NCBI RefSeq assembly: GCF_007066085.1
Contig: NZ_CP041405.1
Location: 4,109,001-4,173,000 of the forward strand
From: Paenibacillus thiaminolyticus
GTDB lineage: Bacteria > Bacillota > Bacilli > Paenibacillales > Paenibacillaceae
Direction: 5' to 3'
Length of the DNA: 64,000 nt
Part shown: positions 8,529 through 16,986 of the stretch, piece after piece
Position numbering within the stretch: position 1 is the first letter of the stretch
Layout of the letters: each line of letters starts with the position of its first letter
Position numbers and translations under genes: made by a program
Notes under the pieces: generated by a model
What the model was told of the DNA's origin: nothing
The model's input: the letters and a program-made list of their open reading frames with translations, nothing else
Databases searched by the model: none

Positions 8529-9236
8529 ATGACCGTAGAAGACATCATGAAGAAGCTGGAAGCGATGGGCTCGGAGCAGACGAAAAAAACGTTCCTCCGG
8601 CATGGGGCCCAGGAGCCGCTGTTCGGCGTCAAGGTGGGGGACCTGAAGAAGCTGGTCAAGGATGTGAAGAAGGATCAGGCGCTCGCCCGAGCGTTGTACG
8701 AGACGGGCAACAGCGATGCGATGTACCTGGCCGGACTGACGGTGAACCCGAAGACGATGGACAGGGAGACGCTGAAGGCTTGGGCGAAGCGGGCCAATTG
8801 GTATTTACTTGCAGAGTATACGGTAGCAGGCGTGGCGGCAGAAAGCCCGCATGCCCTTGCATTGGCCCGGGAATGGATGAAGTCGGATGACGAGATGATC
8901 GCCACTTGCGGCTGGAGCACGTATGCGAACTATATCTCGATTACGCAGGATGAAGACTTGGATCTGGAAGAGATCCGCCAGCTTCTGCAGCAGATCGCGG
9001 GCATGATTCATAGCGAGAAGAATCGGGTGCGCTATACGATGAACATGTTCGTGATCGTCATCGGCTCCTATGTCCGGCCTCTGCACGAGGAGGCAGTCCA
9101 GGTGGCCGAGGCGATCGGGAAGGTGCAGGTTCATATGGGGCAGACCGCATGCAAGGTGCCGGATGCCGTACCTTATATCGAGAAGACAGTTGCCGCTGGC
9201 AAGCTGGGGACCCGGAAGAAGACTTGTATTTGTTAA
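8529..9236 (+). CDS. DNA alkylation repair protein, AlkD-like
   Basis: The 235-residue protein is built of HEAT-like helical repeats as in the AlkD/AlkC superfamily, which clamp DNA and excise N3- and N7-alkylated purines. The N-terminal segment TKKTFLRHGAQEPLFGVKVG, followed by the Lys/Asp-rich first repeat, matches the short AlkD-like branch found in Firmicutes. Trp and Tyr residues in the middle (WAKRANWYLLAEYTVAG) match the concave surface. ATG 8529 has GAGGTGAA upstream and is preferred over GTG 8520. Whether it is a glycosylase or only a DNA-binding relative cannot be told from the sequence. Confidence 0.8.
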   Translation: MTVEDIMKKLEAMGSEQTKKTFLRHGAQEPLFGVKVGDLKKLVKDVKKDQALARALYETGNSDAMYLAGLTVNPKTMDRETLKAWAKRANWYLLAEYTVAGVAAESPHALALAREWMKSDDEMIATCGWSTYANYISITQDEDLDLEEIRQLLQQIAGMIHSEKNRVRYTMNMFVIVIGSYVRPLHEEAVQVAEAIGKVQVHMGQTACKVPDAVPYIEKTVAAGKLGTRKKTCIC

Positions 9237-9248
9237 GGAGTGGACAGG

Positions 9249-9485
9249 ATGGAAGCGACCGCACAGCAGGTGGCGGAATGGATGGTATCCGAGATTCAGG
9301 CGAAGGGAGTCGTCCATCAGAGCGATGTGATTGCGTATGTGCGCGCTCATTTCGGCGAAGCGTTCGTATTCGTGAATGAGAGGGGCAATGCGTCGCTGGA
9401 CAAGGAAGTGAAGAAGGCATTCCGGAAGCTGCACCGCGGCCGGATTGCCTGGGATCGGGACGGCTTCTGCTGGGGGTGGACATAA
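9249..9485 (+). CDS. Small conserved protein, DUF6953-like
   Basis: A 78-residue soluble protein with a winged-helix-like pattern: helix (residues 5-17), a short helix, a strand pair, then a basic helix EVKKAFRKLHRGRIAWDRDG. I recall similar small proteins under a DUF6953 label, but that is memory, not a search. ATG 9249 has AAGGAG eight bases upstream. It ends two bases before the RNase H gene starts, so the two are probably translated from one message. No function known. Confidence 0.6.
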   Translation: MEATAQQVAEWMVSEIQAKGVVHQSDVIAYVRAHFGEAFVFVNERGNASLDKEVKKAFRKLHRGRIAWDRDGFCWGWT

Positions 9486-9487
9486 TC

Positions 9488-10132
9488 ATGGCACAGGCAA
9501 AATATTACGTCGTATGGGCCGGTCATCGTCCAGGCGTCTATTCAAGCTGGGCGGAATGCAAGGCGCAAACGGATAACTATAAAGATGCCAAATACAAATC
9601 ATTTCCTTCCAAGGCCGCGGCGGAGCAGGCCTATCGGGACGGCTGGCAGAAGCATTGGGGCAAGAAGAAGGACGGGACAGGCTCGCCAGCCCGGGGAGGC
9701 GCGGCTTCCAGCGCCCCGTCGGCCGAGGTGGATTACGACAGCATCTCTGTCGATGTCGGCACAAGAGGCAATCCGGGGCCGGTAGAGTACCGCGGCGTGT
9801 CAACCCGGACGGGCGAGGTGTTGTTTGCCGTCGGTCCGGTTCCGAACGGTACCAACAATCTGGGAGAGTTCCTGGCTATCGTCCACTCGCTCGCGTATTT
9901 GAAGCGGAAGGGAAGTAACCAGACGGTGTACAGCGACTCTCGAACCGCCATGAAATGGGTCCGGGAGAAGAAGGTGGCCACCACCCTGGAGCGCAATGAG
10001 TCGACGAAGGAGATCTGGAATCTCGTGGATCGGGCGCTTGGCTGGCTCCAGACGAACACCTATGACAATAAGGTGCTGAAATGGGACACGAAGGCATGGG
10101 GCGAGATCAAAGCGGATTACGGCCGGAAATAG
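9488..10132 (+). CDS. Ribonuclease HI with viroplasmin domain
   Basis: The product is 214 residues. Residues 1-50 are a caulimovirus viroplasmin domain (YYVVWAGHRPGVYSSW, then a conserved Ala-Glu-Gln-Ala-Tyr helix), which in eukaryotic RNase H1 binds RNA/DNA hybrids. After a Gly/Ser/Ala linker comes an RNase H domain: first catalytic Asp in ISVDVGTRGNPGP, Glu in NNLGEFLA, Asp in YSDSRTA and the last Asp in the C-terminal WDTKAWGEIKADYG. All four acidic residues are present. It removes the RNA strand from hybrids during replication and repair. ATG 9488 is preferred over GTG 9476. It has no operon partner of related function. Confidence 0.9.
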   Translation: MAQAKYYVVWAGHRPGVYSSWAECKAQTDNYKDAKYKSFPSKAAAEQAYRDGWQKHWGKKKDGTGSPARGGAASSAPSAEVDYDSISVDVGTRGNPGPVEYRGVSTRTGEVLFAVGPVPNGTNNLGEFLAIVHSLAYLKRKGSNQTVYSDSRTAMKWVREKKVATTLERNESTKEIWNLVDRALGWLQTNTYDNKVLKWDTKAWGEIKADYGRK

Positions 10133-10899
10133 GGAGAGCCAGCCATGGCGGCAGAGTCAGACGGGGAGGAGAAATCAAGGTCGTTGAGCTGTTCCGGGAA
10201 TGGCGGGCCCACCCGCCGGAATGGGCGAAGGAGCTGTATATCGCGCCTGAAGCCTATGCGCGGGCAGCGGGCTGGGAGCTGACGGCAAGCGGGCAGCGGC
10301 GGAATTTGTACGATATGGACTGCTACCCGGTAGGAACGGGGATGCCATTCGGGGAGGAAGGCGAAGGAGCCTCCATTCTAGGAAAAGGGGAGCAGCAGTG
10401 CGGCTGGTGCGGAAGCGAGTTGACCGTATTGTTCGATCTGCATCTGACGCACCCGCAGTTGAAGGGTTACGGCCTTCCATGGAACAGGCTGCGGATCGCC
10501 ACCTGCATCAGTTGCACCTGCTACGGTTATATCTATACCGATGTCGATGCCGAAGGGCAGGTTCATTGGAGTCCATGGAACCGAGAGCCAGATTATTGGG
10601 TCAAGCCGGAAGAAGAGAGCGCCTTCAGGGAGGCCGCTCATTTGTTCCGCCTGTCCGCTTCGAAGCGAAGCGCCTTCCATGCGGCGAGCTGGATGCTGGA
10701 GGCGGCCTCCTCCCAGCTCGGGGGACATCCGACCTGGGTCCAGGATGCTGACTATCCCGCCTGTCCGGGCTGTTCTGCCACGATGAAGTTCGTTGGGCAG
10801 CTGGATTGGGAAGACGTGGAGGAATACGGGGAAGGAATCTATTACGCCTTCATCTGTCCGGATTGCCGGATCGCCGCCACGAATTACCAGCAGACCTAA
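10081..10899 (+). CDS. DUF1963 (YwqG-like) protein with Cys-rich strands
   Basis: The reading frame covers up to 272 residues. The C-terminal part has the DUF1963 hallmark, SSQLGGHPTWVQ, followed by a Cys-x-x-Cys pair and KFVGQLDW. A second Cys pair (CGWCGSELTVLFDL) lies in the middle, and a third (ICPDCRI) near the end, so a metal site is possible. The start is uncertain: ATG 10081 overlaps RNase H by 52 bases, and the first 30 residues of that reading look non-native. A strong GGGGAGG at 10164-10170 precedes only an ATC (10174). The functional protein probably starts there or within the first 35 codons. Function of DUF1963 proteins is unknown. Confidence 0.65.
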   Translation: MGHEGMGRDQSGLRPEIGRASHGGRVRRGGEIKVVELFREWRAHPPEWAKELYIAPEAYARAAGWELTASGQRRNLYDMDCYPVGTGMPFGEEGEGASILGKGEQQCGWCGSELTVLFDLHLTHPQLKGYGLPWNRLRIATCISCTCYGYIYTDVDAEGQVHWSPWNREPDYWVKPEEESAFREAAHLFRLSASKRSAFHAASWMLEAASSQLGGHPTWVQDADYPACPGCSATMKFVGQLDWEDVEEYGEGIYYAFICPDCRIAATNYQQT

Positions 10900-10984
10900 G
10901 AAGCGGCGCCCTCCTGAGTGGGCAGGCACCGCCCGCCCAATACAGTCATATGCTACCCCATAAGCGATGGTGGGGGGATTAGGG

Positions 10985-11476
10985 TTGGCTGAGAGTGAAC
11001 GGAAGGAGCATCTGGCATGGCATGAGACGATGGAAATGCATGAGCTGATTGCGTTCCAGGCAAACCATCTGATGGCGTTCAAAATGATGATAGACGACGT
11101 CAAGGATGCGAAGCTGCGCGTATTATATGAGGATGCGATCTACGCAATGGAGATCAACTTGAAAGATCTGCTCGGCTACTATCCGATGGCCCCTGCATTT
11201 GTTCGTCATATGGGAGACAGCACGGATATGACCAGATTCTACGCCGGGCATCTCCTTGGCTTCTGCAAGACGTCGGTTCGGAGCTATGCGATTGGCATTA
11301 CCGAGACCTCGACCCCGTCGCTGCGCCTGACGCTGAAGAAGCAGCTCAATGCCGCAATCGACCTGCATGCGAGGGTGTTCCATTACATGCTGGATCGCGG
11401 TTATTATCCTTCGTACGATCTGCCAAAGCTGCTGGAGAACGATATGAAAAATGCCAACAAAGCATTGTCGATGTGA
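10985..11476 (+). CDS. CotF-like spore coat protein
   Basis: A helical protein of 163 residues with a ferritin-like pattern: Glu/His-rich first helix (HETMEMHELIAFQANHLMAF), three more long amphipathic helices, and a Tyr-rich end. It matches the CotF family of spore coat and related proteins. TTG at 10985 has GGGGGG eight bases upstream; the ATG at 10967 in the same frame has no ribosome site. It stands alone. The family role in the outer coat is known from Bacillus; here it is inferred. Confidence 0.72.
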   Translation: MAESERKEHLAWHETMEMHELIAFQANHLMAFKMMIDDVKDAKLRVLYEDAIYAMEINLKDLLGYYPMAPAFVRHMGDSTDMTRFYAGHLLGFCKTSVRSYAIGITETSTPSLRLTLKKQLNAAIDLHARVFHYMLDRGYYPSYDLPKLLENDMKNANKALSM

Positions 11477-11626
11477 ATGTTGCAGGTGGCCTCAAGGCTC
11501 TTTTTCTGTTTTTCCGGGAAAAGGGTCTTTCATTATGTAGCGGGGCTTGCTTAGAAACACTACCGTTGCTTGAGCTGGAATAGGCCTGTCCATCCACAAA
11601 TCTTTACTGGTGTTTTGTGACCATTG

Positions 11627-11655
11627 TTGCTCAAGATTCCGCGAAGAGATATTAT
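11627..11655 (+). promoter_or_regulatory. Sigma-A-type promoter for the YebC-like gene
   Basis: TTGCTC (11627-11632), 17 bases, TATTAT (11650-11655), 47 bases before the ATG at 11703. The -10 is one base off consensus. Confidence 0.55.
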
Positions 11656-11702
11656 TATAAATATGATTGTGGACATTCAATGTGGAAAGTGAGCGAGTAC
11701 AG

Positions 11703-12416
11703 ATGGGGCGTAAATGGAATAACATTAAGGAAAAGAAAGCATCCAAGGATACTAACACGAGTCGTATATATGCCCGATTCGGAAGAGAGATTTATGTGGC
11801 TGCGAAGCAGGGGGAGCCGAATCCCGACTCGAACCAAGCCTTGAAGTTTGTAATTGAGCGCGCCAAAACATACAATGTGCCGAAAGCAATCATTGATCGT
11901 GCGGTTGAGAAGGCCAAGGGCGGTTCGGATGAAAATTATGACGAGCTTCGCTACGAGGGCTTCGGTCCGAATGGGACTATGGTGATTGTCGACGCGTTGA
12001 CCAACAACGTGAACCGGACAGCGTCCGAGGTGCGTGCCGCATTCAACAAAAACGGCGGCAGCCTTGGTGTCAGCGGATCGGTCAATTATATGTTCGATCA
12101 GACGGCCGTCATCGGCCTGGAAGGCAAGACCGCCGAGGAAGTGCTGGAGATTCTGATGAATGCGGATCTGGATGTCCGCGATATCCTCGAAGAGGACGAG
12201 GCGGTCATCATCTATGCAGCGCCCGATCAGTTCCATGCGGTCCAGAATGCGATGCGTGAAGCGGGCACTTCGGAATTCACTGTGGCCGAGCTGACGATGC
12301 TGCCGCAAAGCTATGTCGCCCTCCCGGAAGACGTGCAGGCGCAATTTGATAAAATGATTGATGCCTTGGAAGATTTGGACGATGTGCAGCAGGTGTATCA
12401 CAACGTCGATCAATAG
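11703..12416 (+). CDS. YebC/PmpR-family protein (YeeN subgroup)
   Basis: The protein has 237 residues and the canonical N terminus [16 protein letters not shown], with the YeeN-type 'Arg-Lys-Trp' in place of the 'His-Ser' form of YebC. The three-domain layout is kept: basic N-terminal helices, then [20 protein letters not shown], then the SVNYMFDQ stretch. YebC relatives are DNA- or ribosome-associated factors; recent work ties them to translation of proline stretches, older work to transcription. The paralogue's own role is unsettled. The ATG at 11703 is chosen over an upstream in-frame ATG because the family starts there. A hairpin terminator follows at 12501-12568. Confidence 0.9.
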   Translation: MGRKWNNIKEKKASKDTNTSRIYARFGREIYVAAKQGEPNPDSNQALKFVIERAKTYNVPKAIIDRAVEKAKGGSDENYDELRYEGFGPNGTMVIVDALTNNVNRTASEVRAAFNKNGGSLGVSGSVNYMFDQTAVIGLEGKTAEEVLEILMNADLDVRDILEEDEAVIIYAAPDQFHAVQNAMREAGTSEFTVAELTMLPQSYVALPEDVQAQFDKMIDALEDLDDVQQVYHNVDQ

Positions 12417-12500
12417 AGGCTTGCCGCGGAAGGCACGCTGAATGAGATGCACTCCCTAGAAGAGACAAGCCCCCCTCCCGGGTATGGGTCATGTCTGAAG

Positions 12501-12568
12501 TGCACCCCTTTGAAATGACATCGGAACCCCCTAGGTTATCCGATGAAATCCAGGGGGTGCATTTTTAT
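12501..12568 (+). terminator. Long-loop terminator after the YebC-like gene
   Basis: TGCACCCCT pairs with AGGGGGTGCA (12552-12561), followed by TTTTTATTT. The loop of about 40 bases has its own small stem (ATCGGA / TCCGAT). The stem sequence recurs at 28768-28828. Confidence 0.65.
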
Positions 12569-12927
12569 TTGATTATATACTCCTACTCATGAACCAGATT
12601 GGCATTTTGCTTGTCCTTGACCAATTCCAGAGCCTTCCCGGGGGGATGCTGACGTGAAAGCTGATATTGCTCATCGCGGCGCCTCCTTCATGTTACAGGC
12701 GTATATCTGTTCATACAATGAAGCGGTAATCGATGTTTCATCCCAACATATTGAAATGGAGAAACGAGGGCACAAAATGTCCAATGGAGTGAGTTGGAAT
12801 GAATGTTGGCTTAACACAATCGGGTGTGCGACAGACCCTAGATTCTCAAAGCTCAAATTGCCGAAAACTGCAAAAATGCAGCTTTCCCTAATGCCATTTA
12901 CTTCGTGACAGGAATTCCTGCAGAACC
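12569..12927. other. Intergenic stretch with a possible gene remnant
   Basis: No gene with a start signal is seen here. On the minus strand 12590-12645 reads as a plausible protein C terminus (PGKALELVKDKQNANLVHE then stop) with nothing sensible upstream, perhaps a relic. The last 80 bases (12849-12925) carry the same kind of TGCA-rich short motifs that flank repeat D. Confidence 0.3.
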
Positions 12928-13395
12928 CAGGCTGTTGGAAAACCCCTGGAGGGGTGATTACCTAATCGAAACTTGGCATTCAGAGCGTCATCGCCTTCTG
13001 GAGACATCATAATATCCTGGGGTTTTAACGTGTGGAGGGAATTACTGCTATTTTACAGGAATTTCGGCTCAATGAGTCCACATTTCGAAGAATTGCTGCA
13101 CAGCTACATCATTTTAGGCCCTTTTGAGCTAAGTCGAAGAGAAACGGGTGAAATTGCTGCAGTTTTACAGGATTCCCTTTCTGGTGAAGTCGTCCCTACC
13201 GAATTGCTGTATTTGAGCAGGATTTTGCCTACTGAATCAACGTGTCTTGAGAAACCGTGCAGTTTTGAGGACTTCGCCTATCGGATAGACATTTCATTGT
13301 GCAGTTTTCAGGCACTTCGATCAGATAAAATTTTTCTACTGAGAGACAAGTCCTGATGAAGTGCCCAAAAATCCTTGGACTTTCCTAACAGCCTG
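12928..13395 (+). repeat. Dispersed composite repeat, copy A (degraded)
   Basis: This copy opens with CAGGCTGTTGGAAAACCCC, as do the others, but its left unit is cut to about 60 bases and joins directly to the core. The core is recognisable by ACGTGTGGAGGGAATTACTG (about 13029) and by the CTGCAGTTTTACAGGATT palindrome near 13158. The right unit is also shortened and ends in CCTAACAGCCTG (13384-13395). The frame open over 12973-13356 is not conserved in copies B-D because of single-base indels, so it is not treated as a gene. Confidence 0.8.
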
Positions 13396-13610
13396 AAAAC
13401 GGCATGAATTTCAGCAATTTGAAAGAGGTAGAAAGCAGAATCGGCAAGAATAATGTACTTTTGCAGGAATTGAATAAAATATCGGCACAAGGAGCGCAAA
13501 TTGCTGCAGTGACGCAGGATTTCACTTGGTTATCCATCTGACTTCATTACATTATCCGTCTGATTCAGAACATCATCCATCTGATTCACAACATTATCCA
13601 TCTTCCGCCG
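13396..13610. repeat. Repeat-flank module and short tandem repeat
   Basis: 13396-13530 resembles the sequence that precedes copy D (61518-61653): both hold CATGAATTTCAG, then AATCGGCAA, then a GTACTTTTGCAGG or GCACTTTTCAGG block. In copy A it follows the element; in D it precedes it. From about 13533 to 13605 a unit of about 24 bases, of the type TCCATCTGATTCACAACATTA, repeats about three times with changes. Confidence 0.55.
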
Positions 13611-13799
13611 CTTCCCCCGGCACTTATTCTGCTGCTTTTCCTACAGCTTTCCCTGCCGCAGTCTTCCTGTCGGTATCTTCTAGGTTATCCCGTCTTTCGC
13701 TGCATCTTCTGCACGACCAATGGGGACAGCATCCACAACCAATGAGCGAGCGCCCACAACCAATGGGACAGCCTCGTTCCCTTGAAGCGAGTATACCAA

Positions 13800-13829
13800 A
13801 ACAGGCAGAGACGGATGTCTCTGCCTGTT
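13800..13829 (-). terminator. Intrinsic terminator of the phosphorylase-pgmB operon
   Basis: AACAGGCAGAGAC and GTCTCTGCCTGTT form a perfect 13-bp stem with loop GGAT; the minus strand continues TTTTGG. It lies 18 bases after the pgmB stop. Confidence 0.8.
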
Positions 13830-13847
13830 CACGTGAAATATCGCGGC

Positions 13848-14519
13848 TTACGAGAACCGCTTCGCCAGATCTTCGAACCGGAGCTGCGACGTGTTCTCCA
13901 GCACCAGGTCGGCGTGCGGGAAGGCGGCCGGGCTTCCGATGGCCACTGCGAACATGCCCGCGGCCTTGATGGCGTCCACGCCTGCGACCGCATCCTCGAC
14001 CCCGATGCAGTACTTCGGATCGGCGTTCAGCGCGGCGGCGCCGGTCAGGAAGATTTCCGGATCCGGCTTGTTGTTCTTCAACTTCGCGGCATCCACGATG
14101 ACGTCGAACTGATCCGCGATGCCGAGGCGGCCGATGACCGCCTGGGCGTTTTTGCTGGCGGAGGCGATCCCCATCTTCACGCCATGCCGCTTAATGTCAG
14201 CGATGAAGTCCGCGATGCCGGGCAGCAGGTCGGCAGGCGTCACCTTATCGATCAGCTCCTGGTACAGCTTGTTTTTCCGATCTGCGAGCTGCTCCATCTC
14301 TTCGTCCGTATAGGACGGCGGGGTTGACGCTTGGCTGAGCAGGAGCTTCAGGGAATCCATGCGCGAGACGCCTTTGAGATTCTCGTTGAATTCGCGGCTG
14401 AACGGGATTCCCAGCTCTTCGGCAATCGCGTTCCAGGCCAAATAATGATACTCGGCCGTATCCGTAATGACGCCATCCAGATCGAACAGGACAGCCTGCA
14501 GCGAACTTGTCTGATTCAT
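13848..14519 (-). CDS. pgmB: Beta-phosphoglucomutase
   Basis: A 223-residue HAD-superfamily enzyme that converts beta-glucose 1-phosphate to glucose 6-phosphate, the step that follows GH65 phosphorolysis. Motif I is AVLFDLDGVITDTAEYH (nucleophile Asp and the acid/base Asp two residues on); the cap holds NLKGVSRMDSL; motif II is the Ser in GIASASKNA; motif III is the Lys in LKNNKPDPE; motif IV is GVEDAVAGVDA. All fit beta-PGM rather than a general phosphatase. ATG 14519 has GGGAGGAG eight bases upstream; the ATG at 14537 would put that site inside the gene. It follows the phosphorylase by 63 bases containing three TTACTTAT-type tandem repeats. Confidence 0.95.
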   Translation of the reverse strand: MNQTSSLQAVLFDLDGVITDTAEYHYLAWNAIAEELGIPFSREFNENLKGVSRMDSLKLLLSQASTPPSYTDEEMEQLADRKNKLYQELIDKVTPADLLPGIADFIADIKRHGVKMGIASASKNAQAVIGRLGIADQFDVIVDAAKLKNNKPDPEIFLTGAAALNADPKYCIGVEDAVAGVDAIKAAGMFAVAIGSPAAFPHADLVLENTSQLRFEDLAKRFS

Positions 14520-14582
14520 CGTTATCGCTCCTCCCATAGGTTCCGGTTTCTTCTTCGTTGTCCTACTTACTTATTTACTTAT

Positions 14583-16871
14583 TTACTTGGCGCCAAGCGG
14601 GCGATGAACCTCCCCGGTCTTGTCCAGGCTTACCGAATCGCCGTACAAGGCGATGTCCAGCTTGTCGCCTTCCAGCAGCTCAAGCGTGACGCCATCGCCG
14701 GCGACGCGCACGGCGATCAGGCTTCCGCGGAACGTAAGGCGGAAGGCGTATTGCTCCCATGCCGCCGGCAGGACCGGCGCGAGCGACAGCCCGCTCTCCT
14801 TCAAGCGCATTCCGGCGAAGCCGTAGACGATCGACATCCATGTGCCGCCCATGTTGGCGAGGTGCAAGCCGTCCTTCGTATTGCCGTGCGTATTGTCCAG
14901 ATCGAGGCGCGCCGTCTCGATGAAGTAGTCGTATGCCTTGTCCACATCGCCGATCTTGGCGGCCATAATGCTGAAGATGCAGGAGGACAAGGAAGAGTCA
15001 TGCGTTGTGATCCGTTCATAATAATCGTAAGACTGGCGGATAGTGTCGAGATCCTGCTCATCCTCAAGCAGGAAATGCGCCAGCACCGTGTCCGCCTGCT
15101 TGCAGACTTGATAGCGGTATATGGTCAGCGGATGATAATGAAGCAGAAGCGGGTACTTGTTCTTCGGCGTATTCTCGAAGTCCCAGACCGCCTTGCGCAA
15201 GAACGTATCATCCTGCGGGTTGATGCCCAGTTCTTCATCATACGGAAGCAGCATCGCCTCCGCAGCCTTATCCCATGCCTCGATTTCCTCGGAAGTGACG
15301 CCGAGGCGATCGCACAGCGCCTTCAGCCCCGCCGCATCGTAAGATTGCAGGATAGCGCAGCTCTTGGCCGCCCATTTCAGGTTATGCTTAGCCATCACGT
15401 TCGTATAGTAGTTGTTGTTGACCAGACAGGTGTACTCGTCCGGACCGGTGACCTCGTCAATATGGAAGGCCCCTTGATGGTAATGCCCGATCTCCGCCCA
15501 GAGGCGGGCCGTCTCGATAAGCACCTCGGCTCCGTAGGACAGCAGGAACTCGTTGTCCAGCTCGGCCAGATAATATTGGATGTAGCTATAAGCGATATCG
15601 GCGCTGATATGGTACTGCGCGGTGCCTGCCGGGAAGAAGGAGGAGCATTCCGTCCCTGCGATCGTGCGCCACGGGAACAGCGCGCCCCGGCGATGCCCCA
15701 TCTCCCGCGCTCTCGCTCTCGCCTGATCCAGAATCGAATAGCGGTACAGCAGCAGCTGCTTCGCAATCTGCGGCTGGTTCATGAGGAAGATCGGGAACAT
15801 ATAGATCTCCGTATCCCAGAAATAATGGCCTTCGTAGCCTTCCCCGCTCAAGCCTTTGGCCGAGATGTTGCTGTGCCGGTCCCGACCGGCCGATTGAAGC
15901 AGCTGGTACAGATTGAAGCGGATGCCTTCCTGCAGCTTGTCATCCTTCTCGATGACGATGTCTGCCGACTTCCAGAAATTCTCCATATAATGCGCTTGCT
16001 CCGCAAGCAGATCGTCGAACGACATCGCCGCGAGCTGTTCATGAAGCGCAATGCCTTGCTTCACCAGACCGTCGCCGTGGCGCAACGTGTCGGTATAGAT
16101 GCTGTATTTCGTGAAGCTCACCGGACCGGATACATCGGCCGTTGCTGTATAGACAACCTGCCCGGATGCGGCTTCCCAAGCTTCCTTCGCCTCGCCGTCG
16201 AAGCGGTGGCAGGCCACGCAGGCCGCCTGCAGCGATGACGCCATCGTCTCGTCCACGACATAGCCGTACGAGCCCTCGGTTCCGAAGTCCGCCACGGTCA
16301 GACGCTTGGCATGGCCTGCGCCGACGCGGGGATCATTCGGGTTGGTGTAGTTGGTCACATTGCCGTTGACCGTCGAGACAATCTTGATTCCGCCCGTGAA
16401 GTTGACCGGTTCGATCAAGATGTTGATAGCGAACAGCTCCCTGCGGATGAACGACACCAAGCGGCGGAAGGTCAGCTTCAGCTCCTTGCCCGATGGCGAG
16501 GTCCAGCGCACCGTGCGTTCAGAATATCCCTTGTCCAGATGAAGGCGGCGTTCGAAGGCCGTCACTTGGCCTTGATCGAGGCGGAACGGTTCTTCCTCGT
16601 CGCCGGCATAAATCTGGATACTCTGAGCGTCGATAAGATTGACCAGCTTCTGCTGCGTATCCGGGAAGGCGAAGAGCTTCTCCCCGTAAGGAATATCGAT
16701 AACATCGTGAAAAGCGTTCAAATAGGTGCCGCGAATCGTCGGCATGGCTTCCCCGTAGCCTTCTTCGAAGTTGCCCCGCACGCCCAAGTAACCGTTGCCA
16801 AGAGCAAAGATACTTTCCATATTGAGCAGTGCGTCCGATGTCAAATCACGGTTGGAAATTGTCCAGGTCAT
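14583..16871 (-). CDS. GH65 disaccharide phosphorylase (kojibiose/maltose type)
   Basis: A 762-residue inverting phosphorylase that splits an alpha-glucobiose with phosphate into beta-glucose 1-phosphate and glucose. The N terminus has the family motif LGNGYLGVRGNFEEGYGE; the middle has YEGHYFWDTEIYMFPIF; the catalytic general acid is Glu479 in VTGPDEYTC; a small beta-jelly-roll C-terminal domain follows. Full length for the family. Substrate (maltose, kojibiose, nigerose or trehalose) is not decided by what I can see. It is the first gene of the operon with pgmB, transcribed from 16930-16959 and divergent from the regulator and importer genes. Confidence 0.9.
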   Translation of the reverse strand: MTWTISNRDLTSDALLNMESIFALGNGYLGVRGNFEEGYGEAMPTIRGTYLNAFHDVIDIPYGEKLFAFPDTQQKLVNLIDAQSIQIYAGDEEEPFRLDQGQVTAFERRLHLDKGYSERTVRWTSPSGKELKLTFRRLVSFIRRELFAINILIEPVNFTGGIKIVSTVNGNVTNYTNPNDPRVGAGHAKRLTVADFGTEGSYGYVVDETMASSLQAACVACHRFDGEAKEAWEAASGQVVYTATADVSGPVSFTKYSIYTDTLRHGDGLVKQGIALHEQLAAMSFDDLLAEQAHYMENFWKSADIVIEKDDKLQEGIRFNLYQLLQSAGRDRHSNISAKGLSGEGYEGHYFWDTEIYMFPIFLMNQPQIAKQLLLYRYSILDQARARAREMGHRRGALFPWRTIAGTECSSFFPAGTAQYHISADIAYSYIQYYLAELDNEFLLSYGAEVLIETARLWAEIGHYHQGAFHIDEVTGPDEYTCLVNNNYYTNVMAKHNLKWAAKSCAILQSYDAAGLKALCDRLGVTSEEIEAWDKAAEAMLLPYDEELGINPQDDTFLRKAVWDFENTPKNKYPLLLHYHPLTIYRYQVCKQADTVLAHFLLEDEQDLDTIRQSYDYYERITTHDSSLSSCIFSIMAAKIGDVDKAYDYFIETARLDLDNTHGNTKDGLHLANMGGTWMSIVYGFAGMRLKESGLSLAPVLPAAWEQYAFRLTFRGSLIAVRVAGDGVTLELLEGDKLDIALYGDSVSLDKTGEVHRPLGAK

Positions 16872-16929
16872 GGTTGCGCAGCCTCCCTTGTGCGATTATG
16901 GTTTGAATTTTAGTTCGTAAAAGGATAAG

Positions 16930-16959
16930 ATTATACTAAAATATTCAGATTATTATCAA
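16930..16959 (-). promoter_or_regulatory. Promoter of the phosphorylase-pgmB operon
   Basis: Minus strand: TTGATA (16954-16959), 18 bases, perfect TATAAT (16930-16935), about 60 bases before the phosphorylase ATG. It lies just upstream of the divergent AraC-type gene, which could therefore control it. Confidence 0.65.
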
Positions 16960-16986
16960 TATTTTTAGGTGAATGGAGAGAGATGC

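Noticed and set aside
12973..13356. 127-residue open frame in repeat A, with similar short frames in B (32641-33044) and D (61769-62277)
   Set aside because: The frames share stretches such as WRELLLFYRNFGSM but shift relative to one another by single-base indels, have no ribosome sites, and are explained by the DNA-level repeat.
12840..13540. Possible CRISPR array
   Set aside because: The repeated words are irregular in length and spacing, have no unique spacers of constant size, and no cas gene is in the window.
13396..13605. Phage attachment site or integrase target
   Set aside because: No tRNA gene or integrase is near; the repeats are better explained as the flank of repeat A plus a small tandem repeat.
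13526..13969. 147-residue plus-strand frame after repeat A
   Set aside because: It begins in a short tandem repeat, crosses a terminator hairpin and ends in the antisense of pgmB.
14331..16238. 635-residue plus-strand frame over the GH65 gene
   Set aside because: Antisense shadow of a fully motif-supported phosphorylase; His/Arg-rich, no ribosome site.
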